From Streptomyces indicus (GTDB lineage Bacteria > Actinomycetota > Actinomycetes > Streptomycetales > Streptomycetaceae), in the NCBI RefSeq assembly GCF_900100315.1, contig NZ_FNFF01000018.1, positions 97,175-161,174 of the forward strand: a DNA stretch of 64,000 nucleotides. The letters are read 5' to 3'. The notes below the pieces were generated by a model. The model made no database searches. It was not told where the DNA came from and was given only the letters and a program-made list of their open reading frames with translations. A program made the translations under genes and the position numbers. Of the stretch, positions 1 through 7,259 are shown in pieces. The first letter of the stretch is position 1; each line of letters begins with the position of its first letter.

Positions 1-438
1 GGAGTCCGGCAGCGCGCCACCGACGTCGGCCGCGCCCGGGGTGCGCGCACCCTTCGGCCGCGGCACGAGGAGCTTGCGCAGATCCCCGTCCGTCTTGTGC
101 CGCCCGGCCGCGTCCTTCGCCGCCTTCGACGGCTTGTCCGGATACACGAGACCGTGCTGCGACAGCGCCGGCAACGGCGTCGGCTCACGGTCCGCCTGGA
201 CCGTGTACCCGTACGCCCCGCCGCCCGTGACGCCGAGGACCGCGGCGGCGAGGATCAGCGCAGTCGTGCGCCCGCGACGGCGCTTGGGCCGCGGCGGCGC
301 GGCGGGCTCATCGGGTGCGGGCGGCTCGCCTGCGAAGGGGCCGAGCGCCTCCCCGGCGAAGGGCCCGGACGCCGACCCTGCGAAGGGGCCGGACGCCTCC
401 CCTGCGTCCGGCGGCACGGGCGGTGCTGCTGGTTCCAC
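1..438 (-). CDS. Single-pass membrane protein of unknown function, 3' end outside window
   Basis: The first 146 codons of a minus-strand gene that runs off the left edge. The GTG start at 438 is chosen because a run of six G (441-446) sits just upstream as ribosome binding site. Residues 1-50 are Pro/Ala/Gly rich and contain three near copies of a SGPFAG-type repeat. A basic patch (PKRRRGR) then precedes a membrane helix at about residues 58-78. The outer part contains LPALSQHGLVYPDKP, a string I associate with conserved Streptomyces hypothetical membrane proteins. Topology is probably cytoplasmic N terminus and extracytoplasmic C terminus. No enzymatic motif is visible in the part present, so function is unknown. 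Confidence 0.6.
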   Translation of the reverse strand, partial: MEPAAPPVPPDAGEASGPFAGSASGPFAGEALGPFAGEPPAPDEPAAPPRPKRRRGRTTALILAAAVLGVTGGGAYGYTVQADREPTPLPALSQHGLVYPDKPSKAAKDAAGRHKTDGDLRKLLVPRPKGARTPGAADVGGALPDS

Positions 439-732
439 GATCCCCCCTGGGTTCCTGGGACGCGCCGATTCCGTATCGACGCGCCCAGAAGACCCCCGGG
501 AAACACGGGGAGTTGCACGGCCGCCGATAACGGTTCGGACACCCTCTGACCTGCGCGGAACCATCTCGCCGCAGAACACATCGCACCGCCCGTCACCGGT
601 ACACAGCTGGCCAACCGGACCTCGGACCGGTGGGCGCCGATGACTTTTCCCGCCCCGGCACGTCAACACCTCGAACGCGGCGCCCAGTTGGAGCCGCACC
701 GATGCACCACCTGACGAGAGAGGCATACGACC

Positions 733-1161
733 ATGAGCGAGCAGCAGCACACCACCGGCTACTCCTACTCCGTGTCCCGCGAGATCGCCGCCCCCGTGTC
801 CCGCGTGTGGCAGGCCTACACGACGCCGGCCGAGTGGCCGTCCTGGTTCGGGGCCGTGGAGGGCACCGTCGAGATCGATCTGCGTCCCGGCGGTCCATGG
901 AAGGCCACGCTCGGGATGCCGGACGGGGGGCAGTTCCCGCTGAGCGGCGAGTTCCGCGAGGTCGTCGAGCGCGAGCACATCGTGGTCGCGATGGACGTGC
1001 CGGGCGGCGAGTCCGAGGTCATGGAGCTCACCTTCACCGAACAGGGTGCGCACACGAAGGTGACGCTCTCCCAGACCACCGCCACGAAGGAGGCCCACGA
1101 CCAGGCGCGCGAGGGCAGCGAGATGCTGCTCGCAGGCCTGGCGGCACACTGCGAGGCCTGA
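733..1161 (+). CDS. SRPBCC-domain protein (AHSA1/START-like fold)
   Basis: A 142-residue soluble protein with the layout of the AHSA1 branch of the SRPBCC (Bet v 1-like) superfamily. It opens with a YSVSREIAAPVSRVWQAYT strand-helix, has the family signature PGGPW at about residues 53-57, and ends in a long helix after TLSQTTATKEAHDQA. Members bind small hydrophobic ligands or act as stress-response partners; the ligand here cannot be read from sequence. The start is supported by GAGAGAGG about 10 bases upstream. The gene stands alone and converges on the sulfur operon end at 1204. Confidence 0.8.
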   Translation: MSEQQHTTGYSYSVSREIAAPVSRVWQAYTTPAEWPSWFGAVEGTVEIDLRPGGPWKATLGMPDGGQFPLSGEFREVVEREHIVVAMDVPGGESEVMELTFTEQGAHTKVTLSQTTATKEAHDQAREGSEMLLAGLAAHCEA

Positions 1162-1203
1162 GCGCGGTACGTGGCGTGCCCGCCGCGCAGCGTGTCCGCC
1201 GCG

Positions 1204-1467
1204 CTACGAAGGAGGCCTGCGCTTGCCGTCCAGCTCGTCCCACCAGGTGTCGGACTGCGGGTCGCCCGAAGGGTCGTCCCACCAACGGTCCTCGGGTCCC
1301 CGCCGGTTGGCGACGATCGCGGCCACGGGCGGGATCACCATGGCCACCACGCACATGCCGACGGCCACCGGGACGGACCACAGCCGGACGACGGCCCACG
1401 CCAGCACGAACAGGCCCAGACAGAGCCCCATCATGGCGAAGTAGACGTGCCGCCTTCGCGCGTACAT
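1204..1467 (-). CDS. DUF3099-type small membrane protein
   Basis: An 87-residue protein with two adjacent membrane helices (about residues 9-28 and 32-50; FAMMGLCLGLFVLAWAVV and VAVGMCVVAMVIPPVAAIV). An acidic, Trp-rich cytoplasmic tail follows (DRWWDDPSGDPQSDTWWDEL). I place it in the DUF3099 group, which lies downstream of the sulfurtransferase gene in Streptomyces. The ATG at 1467 has GGAG eight bases upstream and is preferred over a longer frame that would start at 1572. It is third in the minus-strand unit after sseA and the DUF1416 gene. Its role is unknown. Confidence 0.7.
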   Translation of the reverse strand: MYARRRHVYFAMMGLCLGLFVLAWAVVRLWSVPVAVGMCVVAMVIPPVAAIVANRRGPEDRWWDDPSGDPQSDTWWDELDGKRRPPS

Positions 1468-1635
1468 ATCTCCAGCGTAGCCCCGTCGCGAGGGCCCGGA
1501 ACGGCACGCGGAAGCCGGCGGCCCGCACGCAGAAGCCGGAGGACCGCACCCAGTTCCTGGTATGGCGTCCAACCCCCAGGGGTGCGGCCCTCCGGCCGTT
1601 TCCGGTGGGCAGCCGGCACGCTGCCCGTGCGGTGG

Positions 1636-1923
1636 CTACACCGCGATGGCGACCTCGGCGAGACCGCCGGTCTGCGCGACGACCGTGCGGTCCGCGGTGC
1701 CGCCGGGCACCAGGGCCCGTACGGTCCACGTGCCCTCGGCCGCGTAGAACCGGAACTGGCCCGTCGCCGAGGTGGGCACCTCGGCGGTGAACTCACCGGT
1801 CGAGTCGAGCAGGCGCACGTAACCGGTGACGGGCTCGCCGTCGCGGGTCACCTGGCCCTGGATGGTGGTCTCACCGGGCTTGATCGTCGAGGCGTCCGGG
1901 CCGCCGGCCTTCGCTCCGCACAT
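1636..1923 (-). CDS. DUF1416 protein, small Ig-like beta domain
   Basis: A 95-residue protein that begins MCGAKAGGPD and continues as a short beta-sandwich-like domain (GETTIQGQVTRDGEPVTGYVRLLDS, then FRFYAAEGTWTVRALVPGG). This matches DUF1416, a family found directly after the actinobacterial CysA/SseA sulfurtransferase gene. The gap to sseA is 31 bases and AGGAG lies in it, so the two are surely co-transcribed. The conserved Cys at residue 2 is a candidate acceptor or partner for sulfane sulfur; that is inference from context only. It has no signal peptide. Confidence 0.85.
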   Translation of the reverse strand: MCGAKAGGPDASTIKPGETTIQGQVTRDGEPVTGYVRLLDSTGEFTAEVPTSATGQFRFYAAEGTWTVRALVPGGTADRTVVAQTGGLAEVAIAV

Positions 1924-1954
1924 GCTGAACTCCTAGAGGAAAAGGGGCGGTTGC

Positions 1955-2794
1955 TTACTTGCCGGCGCCGAGCTCGATCGGCACGCCGACCAGGGAGCCG
2001 TACTCGGTCCAGGAGCCGTCGTAGTTCTTGACGTTCTCGACACCGAGCAGCTCGTGCAGCACGAACCAGGTCAGGGCCGAGCGCTCGCCGATGCGGCAGT
2101 ACGCGATGGTGTCCTTGGCGAGGTCCACCTGCTCGTCGGCGTAGAGCTTCTTCAGCTCCTCGTCCGACTTGAAGGTGCCGTCGTCGTTGGCGTTCTTCGA
2201 CCACGGGATGTTGCGGGCCGAGGGCACGTGGCCGGGGCGCTGCGACTGCTCCTGCGGCAGGTGCGCCGGGGCGAGCAGCTTGCCGCTGAACTCGTCGGGC
2301 GAGCGCACGTCGACCAGGTTCTGGTTGCCGATCGCGTTCACGACGTCGTCGCGGAAGGCGCGGATCGCGGTGTTCTGGGCCTTGGCCTTGTACTCGGTGG
2401 CCGGGCGCGGGGTGATCTCGGTGACGAGGTCGCGCGAGTCCAGCTCCCACTTCTTGCGGCCACCGTCGAGGAGCTTGACGTCCTGGTGGCCGTAGAGCTT
2501 GAAGTACCAGTAGGCGTAGGAGGCGAACCAGTTGTTGTTGCCGCCGTAGAGGACGACCGTGTCGTCGTTGGCGATACCGCGCTCGGACAGCAGCTTCTCG
2601 AAGCCGGCCTGGTCGATGAAGTCGCGGCGGACCGGGTCCTGGAGGTCCTGCTGCCAGTCGATCTTGATGGCGTTCTTGATGTGGTTCTTGTCGTACGCCG
2701 AGGCGTCCTCGTCGACCTCGACGATGACGACCTTCGGGTTGTCGAGGTTGGCCTCGACCCAGTCGGCGTCCACCAGGACGTCGGTGCGGCTCAT
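1955..2794 (-). CDS. sseA: Thiosulfate sulfurtransferase (rhodanese), SseA/CysA type
   Basis: A 279-residue cytoplasmic tandem rhodanese. The N-terminal inactive domain covers about residues 1-135 and the C-terminal catalytic domain about 155-275. The active loop reads CRIGERS with the persulfide-carrying Cys at residue 233, which is the thiosulfate:cyanide sulfurtransferase form rather than the CG[S/T]GVT loop of mercaptopyruvate enzymes. The start at 2794 has GGAGGAG close upstream. It leads a minus-strand operon with the DUF1416 and DUF3099 genes and lies behind a short leader peptide (2955-3068). That leader suggests control by sulfur or cysteine supply. The reaction is sulfane sulfur transfer from thiosulfate to a thiophilic acceptor. 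Confidence 0.95.
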   Translation of the reverse strand: MSRTDVLVDADWVEANLDNPKVVIVEVDEDASAYDKNHIKNAIKIDWQQDLQDPVRRDFIDQAGFEKLLSERGIANDDTVVLYGGNNNWFASYAYWYFKLYGHQDVKLLDGGRKKWELDSRDLVTEITPRPATEYKAKAQNTAIRAFRDDVVNAIGNQNLVDVRSPDEFSGKLLAPAHLPQEQSQRPGHVPSARNIPWSKNANDDGTFKSDEELKKLYADEQVDLAKDTIAYCRIGERSALTWFVLHELLGVENVKNYDGSWTEYGSLVGVPIELGAGK

Positions 2795-2954
2795 GTGCTG
2801 TCTCCTCCGGGGCAGTTGCGGCAGGGATGCGTCGGGGTGTGCGGACGTACGGGTACGGGTGCGTAGCGCACGGGCACAGGGTGACCCCGAGCCGATGGGC
2901 TCAAGAGGTCCGGTGAAAGCGGGAGTTGGCGACCGGGGAGGCCTGGATGCCCGC

Positions 2955-3068
2955 TCAGACGGTGCGACAGAGCATGGCGGCGACGCGGCACAGGTCCACT
3001 GCCCGCCGCTTCGTGAGATCCGTCCCCTCGCTCTTCGAGCTGGGGAGGCCCCATGCCTGTTGCTTCAT
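2955..3068 (-). CDS. Leader peptide of the sulfur operon, 37 residues
   Basis: A short reading frame starting ATG at 3068 and ending TGA at 2955, missing from routine ORF calls because of its size. The peptide starts MKQQAWGLP and ends RAVDLCRVAAMLCRTV, with two Cys codons near the stop. This C-terminal VDL-RVA-CR pattern is the one I recall from small Streptomyces proteins annotated as putative leader peptides ahead of sulfur genes. A good -10 (TACGAT) ends seven bases before the ATG, so the mRNA probably begins at or near the start codon with no 5' UTR. sseA starts 160 bases further on. A cis-acting, cysteine-sensing role is inferred, not shown. Confidence 0.8.
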   Translation of the reverse strand: MKQQAWGLPSSKSEGTDLTKRRAVDLCRVAAMLCRTV

Positions 3069-3075
3069 GGGCCCG

Positions 3076-3105
3076 ATCGTAGGGACGTATCGGTCGCCGT
3101 GTCAC
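3076..3105 (-). promoter_or_regulatory. Promoter for leader peptide and sseA operon
   Basis: Read on the minus strand: -35 GTGACA (3105-3100), 18-base spacer, -10 TACGAT (3081-3076), then seven bases to the ATG at 3068. Both hexamers fit the HrdB-type consensus well. The spacing predicts a leaderless transcript. Confidence 0.7.
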
Positions 3106-3376
3106 CGGTCGTCCGTATGCTGATACGCGATCGTCCGGACTTTGGGATTCGAGTGGCGTCGGACCAGCTTCCACGGGCCCGGGAGGGCGGTGTCGCGCCC
3201 GTCACAGTCGTGGCGTGGACGTCGGTGTCTCGTAGAACGGGACGGGGCGGGTCCACAGCGTGGCTGGGCGGGAGTACGCCGGACAGACCCCTCCCGCCCG
3301 GGGGCCGCACCAGCCCCTCAAGGCTATCGGCGCCCACTGACAATGCCGGGCCGCCGAACCAACCGCCCAGGTCAGG
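3106..3376. other. Intergenic stretch with a likely terminator hairpin
   Basis: No convincing gene is present between the sseA leader promoter and the end of the DUF2993 gene. It contains a perfect 9-bp inverted repeat (GGGCGGGAG at 3266-3274, complement at 3291-3299, 16-base loop). This lies about 80 bases downstream of the DUF2993 stop and may terminate that transcript. I see nothing else of note. Confidence 0.5.
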
Positions 3377-4117
3377 TCAGCCGACCAGCTTCACCTGCGA
3401 GCCGGTGACCGCGATCTCCACGCCCTTCTCCGCCGCCTGGACCGACTTGAGGTCGATGCCCGCGGGCAGCCCGTCGATCTTCTGCTTGAAGTCGGAGATC
3501 TCGCGCATCTTGCGGTCTGCGACCGCGATGCCGCCGACCTTCGGGATCGCGTCGGCGTGCACGTACACCGTGTTGCCCTCCTCCACGGTGACCGTGCTGG
3601 TCAGACCGATGGGCGGCAGCTGCTTGCCGAAGGCGGTGACCTGGATGGCGACCTTGATCTTGCCGCCCTGGCCCTGCGACAGACCCACGACCTTCGCGGT
3701 CATCCCGGGCGCGACCTGCGCGTCCTCCACCTTCGCGGCCTTGAGGAGCTCGTCGTACGCGACGAGTGCGGTGCCCTCGGCGCTGTCGGCGGTGGCCGAG
3801 CTGTAGCCGTCGGAGAAGGCGACGCCGCGCATGGTGGCGTCGAGTTCGGCGATACGGATCTTGCCGCCCTGCACACCGTCGGCAGGGGCGTCGTAGTCGT
3901 CGATGCCGATCGACACGTCGTCCAGCTCACCCCCGGCGAGCTGGGTCAGGAAGGGGAAGCCGTTGATGGACACGTCCGGCTTCTCGGCGAGGTTCTCACT
4001 GGTGCGCAGCTGCTCCGCCGCCTCGTCCTCGGCGATGCCCACGGCGATGCGGTCGGCCGCGACGAAGAGTCCGCCCAGGATCACGGCGATGATCAGGAGT
4101 ATTCGCAGTCCGCGCAC
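3377..4117 (-). CDS. DUF2993 (LmeA-like) membrane-anchored protein
   Basis: A 246-residue protein with one N-terminal membrane helix (about residues 3-22, LRILLIIAVILGGLFVAADR) and an extracytoplasmic domain of the DUF2993 type. The family hallmark GFPFLTQLAGGELDDVSI is at about residues 52-69. In mycobacteria the DUF2993 protein LmeA affects mannan and lipoglycan elongation and binds phosphoinositides; a similar envelope lipid role here is inference. The GTG at 4117 with GAGGG upstream is chosen because longer frames lack coding character. A second DUF2993 protein is encoded at 13876-15021. Confidence 0.85.
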   Translation of the reverse strand: MRGLRILLIIAVILGGLFVAADRIAVGIAEDEAAEQLRTSENLAEKPDVSINGFPFLTQLAGGELDDVSIGIDDYDAPADGVQGGKIRIAELDATMRGVAFSDGYSSATADSAEGTALVAYDELLKAAKVEDAQVAPGMTAKVVGLSQGQGGKIKVAIQVTAFGKQLPPIGLTSTVTVEEGNTVYVHADAIPKVGGIAVADRKMREISDFKQKIDGLPAGIDLKSVQAAEKGVEIAVTGSQVKLVG

Positions 4118-4293
4118 GGTGGGGCCCTCGCTTCGGTGTCGTTCCCGGGAGCCTAACTCGCGCGTTTGTGCGGACGGCGGGGCTTCCGGATCTTGTCGAG
4201 GAGCTGTGACGAACGACGGCGCCGGGGTGCGTTCCTCGTGGAACAGCACCCCGGCGCCGTACGGGAAGAAGGCCGGGAAGATGGCCGGGCGCC

Positions 4294-5784
4294 TCAGCCG
4301 ATGACCCGCCCGAGCAGGTACACCGCGGGCGCGGCCGCCGCGAGCGGCAGGGCGACGCCCGCCGTCATGTGCACGAACCGCGACGGGTAGTCGTAGCTGG
4401 CCACCCGGAGCCCGACCAGCGCGCAGACCCCGGCGCCGAACCCGAGCAGCGCACCGCCCGAACCGAGGCCGGTCATCGCACCGGCCGCGACACCCGCGCC
4501 GGCCGCCGCGAGCAGCGAGACCACGACGGACCCGGCCGCCGGGAGCGGCAGCGCCCGCGCGAGGGTGGCGACCGCGACGGCGAGCGCGCCCACCGTCGCG
4601 GCGTCGGCGGACGCCCCGAGGAAGCCGGCCGCGATGATCGCGAGGGCCGCCGAGGCCACCGTGGCCATCAGTCCCTGCATCCGGTCGTCCGCGTCGGCGC
4701 GCGAGCGCAGCTGGATCACCAGCGTGAGCAGCACCCAGACGCCGAGCGTGCCGATGATCGCGGCGGGCGCGTGCTCGCGGCCGGCCGCGAGCAGCACGAT
4801 GTCCGCGGTGAGCGCGCCCGCGAAGGCGAGGGCGATGCCCTGGCGCGCGGGCCACATCCCGTTCAGGCGGAACCAGCCGGCCGCGGTCAGCCCCTGGAGC
4901 GCGAGCAGTGGAACGAGCAGCGCGTAGTCGCCGAGGGCCGCGCCGCCCGCGAGCAGCAGACCGAGCGCGGCGGTGATCCCGGCGGGCTGGATGCCGGGCG
5001 CGATGATCGGCGAACGGCCCTCGGCGCGGGCGCGCTGGGCGTCGGTGATCCGCGTATTGCCGACGACGGTGGCGGGCCCGTAGGCGGGGGCGCCCTCGGG
5101 GGCCGCGGCGGGCGCCGGCTCGGCGGGCGCCTGCGCATGGACCTGCGCCTGACCCGCCTCCGGTGCGGCCGCGGCTGCCTGGGCCGCGCTGTACGCGTAG
5201 GCGTCGGCGGCGCGCTCCTCGTAGGGGTACGGGGCGGCGGCGGACTGCTGGTGCGGATAGGGGTCGGCGGCGGACTGCTGGTGCGGATAGGGGTCGGCGG
5301 CGGACTGCTGCGGGTACGGCTCCTGCGTCGCCGCCTGGTACGAGGGCTGATCGCCGTACGAGGGCTGATCCGCGTACGACTGCTGATCCCCGTACGACTG
5401 CTGCGGGTACGGCTGCTGAGCCGCGTACGCCTGCTGGTGCCCGTACGGATCCTGGCCCGTATACGGGTCGGGTGTGGCCGGGGCCTCCGGCGGGAGCGGG
5501 CCGCCGTACGTCTGCTGCGGGGCGGCGTGACCGGGCTGCGGGCCGCCGTAGGACTGCTGCGGGGACTCCGCCGCGTGCTGGGGCGGCAGGTACGCCGTGT
5601 CCGCGGCCGCGGCGGGGGTGTGCGGGTGCGACTGGGTCTCCCAGGTGCGGCCCTGCCAGCGCTGGGTGTGCGGCCCGTCGTCCTGGCCGCCCGCGCCCGT
5701 CGGCCACTGCGGCTCGGGCTGCTGCTGCCGGTACGGGTCGTACGGGCCGGACCCGCCGTGCTCCTGACTGTGCTGGTCGCTCAT
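4294..5784 (-). CDS. Q/Y/P-rich multi-pass membrane protein
   Basis: A 496-residue protein in two parts. Residues 1 to about 245 are low complexity, rich in Gln, Pro, Tyr and Ala, with repeats such as DPYPHQQSAA and SYGDQPSY. The C-terminal half has about eight hydrophobic helices (for example GITAALGLLLAGGAALGDYALLVPLLAL). A short conserved segment between them reads NTRITDAQRARAEGRSPIIAPGIQPAGITA. The start is firm, with AGGAGGGTGAC just upstream. The Q/Y-rich cytoplasmic tail resembles intrinsically disordered tails of actinobacterial membrane proteins and may mediate self-association; this is inference. No known enzyme motif was seen. Confidence 0.75.
   Translation of the reverse strand: MSDQHSQEHGGSGPYDPYRQQQPEPQWPTGAGGQDDGPHTQRWQGRTWETQSHPHTPAAAADTAYLPPQHAAESPQQSYGGPQPGHAAPQQTYGGPLPPEAPATPDPYTGQDPYGHQQAYAAQQPYPQQSYGDQQSYADQPSYGDQPSYQAATQEPYPQQSAADPYPHQQSAADPYPHQQSAAAPYPYEERAADAYAYSAAQAAAAAPEAGQAQVHAQAPAEPAPAAAPEGAPAYGPATVVGNTRITDAQRARAEGRSPIIAPGIQPAGITAALGLLLAGGAALGDYALLVPLLALQGLTAAGWFRLNGMWPARQGIALAFAGALTADIVLLAAGREHAPAAIIGTLGVWVLLTLVIQLRSRADADDRMQGLMATVASAALAIIAAGFLGASADAATVGALAVAVATLARALPLPAAGSVVVSLLAAAGAGVAAGAMTGLGSGGALLGFGAGVCALVGLRVASYDYPSRFVHMTAGVALPLAAAAPAVYLLGRVIG
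5251..5310. repeat. Two identical 30-bp tandem repeats inside the Q/Y-rich gene
   Basis: Bases 5251-5280 and 5281-5310 are identical. A third partial copy precedes them at about 5232-5250. The unit encodes the decapeptide repeat containing DPYPHQQS and keeps frame, so copy number can vary without breaking the gene. Confidence 0.9.
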
Positions 5785-5794
5785 CGTGTGCGGG

Positions 5795-6049
5795 TCACCC
5801 TCCTGCGAACGGCGGGAGCACCTCGACCGTGCCGCCCTCGGCAAGGCGTACGGTCTCATGTCCGCGGGTGCCGACGGGATCGCCGTCGATGAGGAACGAG
5901 CATCGCTGCAGGACGCGGACGAGTTCGCCGGGGTGTCGCACCCGGGCCGCGTCCAGCGCTTCGGCCAGCGTCTCGGCGTCGTAGGGCTCCTCTGCGAGGC
6001 CGGCGGCGGATTTGGCGGCGGCCCAGTACCGGATCGTGCCCTGTGCCAT
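5795..6049 (-). CDS. MoaD/ThiS-family ubiquitin-like sulfur carrier
   Basis: An 84-residue protein with a beta-grasp pattern, opening GTIRYWAAAKSAAGLAEEPY and closing with GGTVEVLPPFAGG. The C-terminal Gly-Gly is the residue pair that is adenylated and thiocarboxylated in MoaD/ThiS carriers. It could serve molybdopterin, thiamine, cysteine or thioamide synthesis; no matching E1-like or MoaE gene is in the window. It lies ten bases upstream of the Q/Y-rich membrane protein gene in the same direction, and has AAGGAGG before its ATG. Confidence 0.85.
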   Translation of the reverse strand: MAQGTIRYWAAAKSAAGLAEEPYDAETLAEALDAARVRHPGELVRVLQRCSFLIDGDPVGTRGHETVRLAEGGTVEVLPPFAGG

Positions 6050-6150
6050 GTGGGCCCCTCCTTCGTGTGGTTCGCATCCATGATGCGGGGTGGGCGGGGG
6101 TGTTCGGGGCCGGGTGCGGTTCTTGTCACGGCCGGGCGTACCCGGGGAAC

Positions 6151-6174
6151 GGGCCGGGCGGACCACCGGCCCGG
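6151..6174 (-). terminator. Candidate terminator after the alpha/beta hydrolase
   Basis: A perfect 8-bp stem (6151-6158 with 6167-6174) and 8-base loop, about 20 bases past the hydrolase stop. There is no U-tract, as is common for Streptomyces terminators. Confidence 0.45.
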
Positions 6175-6192
6175 TGCCGCGCAGCCCACCGG

Positions 6193-7017
6193 CTAGGAGC
6201 CGGCCGCGCGCGTGGCCCACTCCCCGATCCGGCCCAGGAGCTCGTCCCCGGCCGCATGTTCCGCGTGCCCCATCCCGGGCTCCACCCACAGCTCCACGCC
6301 GGGAGCCGCCGAGGCCAGCATCCGGGGGTGGTCCAGCGGGAAGTACGGGTCCCGGTCCCCGTGGACCACCAGCAAGGGGGACTCGATCAGCGGGACCGAC
6401 TCGACCGGCGAGCGCGGGACCGGGTCCCAGTCCTTGTGGTGGATACGGGTGCGCAGGACGTGGCGGCCCACCACCCGGCCCGTGCGCCGCGTGATCAGCC
6501 AGTGCAGGCGCCGCATCGAGGGCGTACCGCGGTAGTACCAGCGGGCCGGGGCGCTGACGGCCACCACCGCGTCGGGGCGCGCTTCCGTGCGCCCCCTGTG
6601 CTCCGCGGCCTGGCGCAGCACCACCGAACCGCCCATCGAGAAGCCGACGGTGACCACGCGGGTGTAGCCGAGGGAGCGGGCCCACGCGACGGCCGCGGCG
6701 AGGTCGAGCACTTCGAGGTCGCCGACCGTGGAGCGCCCGCCGGACCGGCCGTGTCCGCGGAAGGAGAAGGTGATCACGCCCGCGACCTGGGCGAAGACCC
6801 CGGCGGCCCGGCGTACGTGCGGCTTGAGGAGATCGCCCGTGAAGCCGTGCGCGACCACGAACGCCAGGCCCCCGGAGGCCTCGGCGCCCTGCACACAGGG
6901 CTCGTACGCGGCCTCGATCGCGACTCCGTCGGCCGCACGCAGCGTGGTGCGGCGCCTCCCGCGCGTGATCGGTAGCACAGAAGATCGCGCCGTTCGGCCT
7001 GCCGGAGGTGAACTCAT
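6193..7017 (-). CDS. Alpha/beta hydrolase
   Basis: A 274-residue hydrolase with a clear alpha/beta fold: oxyanion region FVVAHGFTGD, nucleophile elbow GFSMGGSVV, a late acid in VVHGDRDPYFP, and a His in GMGHAEHA. No signal peptide is evident, so it is likely cytoplasmic. The start at 7017 is chosen for AAGGAG ten bases upstream. It is divergent from glnR. The substrate cannot be predicted; the family includes esterases, lipases and acyl-transferring enzymes. Confidence 0.85.
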   Translation of the reverse strand: MSSPPAGRTARSSVLPITRGRRRTTLRAADGVAIEAAYEPCVQGAEASGGLAFVVAHGFTGDLLKPHVRRAAGVFAQVAGVITFSFRGHGRSGGRSTVGDLEVLDLAAAVAWARSLGYTRVVTVGFSMGGSVVLRQAAEHRGRTEARPDAVVAVSAPARWYYRGTPSMRRLHWLITRRTGRVVGRHVLRTRIHHKDWDPVPRSPVESVPLIESPLLVVHGDRDPYFPLDHPRMLASAAPGVELWVEPGMGHAEHAAGDELLGRIGEWATRAAGS

Positions 7018-7039
7018 GTGGGCTATTCTCCTTGCCAGA

Positions 7040-7079
7040 GGATCCGGGCAGCGCAGCCCCCGGGTCCTTTTGTGCTTTT
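7040..7079 (+). terminator. Terminator-like hairpin with U-tract ahead of glnR
   Basis: On the plus strand GGATCCGGG (7040-7048) pairs with CCCGGGTCC (7059-7067), with one G-T pair. It is followed by TTTTGTGCTTTT (7068-7079), an unusually good intrinsic terminator for this genome. No plus-strand gene ends here, so it either stops antisense transcription from inside the hydrolase gene or acts in a long glnR leader. Confidence 0.55.
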
Positions 7080-7196
7080 CTGCAGGGTTCATGGGCGCGT
7101 GACCCGCGGGCAGCACCACGGGAAAGACCGAGCGGTACCAGCAGTGCCAGCAGTGCCGTAAACGTCCTCGCAGGGACCGAGGAGGAACCAGACGTT

Positions 7197-7259
7197 ATGG
7201 GCGAGCGAACCGAGCATCACCATCTTGCGACCGAGACCGGGGCAGGAGGGCGGCGATGA
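7197..7259 (+). CDS. Short upstream ORF coupled to glnR, 20 residues
   Basis: ATG at 7197 is preceded by GAGGAGGAACC, a stronger Shine-Dalgarno than most genes here. The stop TGA at 7257-7259 overlaps the glnR start (ATGA at 7256-7259). The predicted peptide starts MGERTEHHHLATETG. The overlap suggests translational coupling into glnR. glnR also has its own GGAGG, so the short frame may be incidental. Confidence 0.4.
   Translation: MGERTEHHHLATETGAGGRR

Noticed and set aside
3065..3343. 92-codon minus-strand frame in the intergenic stretch before the sseA leader
   Set aside because: Arg/Ser/Thr-rich without a ribosome site, and it overlaps the leader promoter.
4118..5707. N-terminal extension of the DUF2993 frame to 776 residues
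   Set aside because: The extra part is antisense-frame Arg/Ala/Gly text over the Q/Y-rich gene. A normal DUF2993 protein with GTG and ribosome site starts at 4117.
7005..7016. GTTCACC-like PHO unit near the hydrolase start
   Set aside because: It is a single unit formed by the codons of the hydrolase N terminus (Met-Ser-Ser-Pro-Pro). No 11-bp repeat partner follows.
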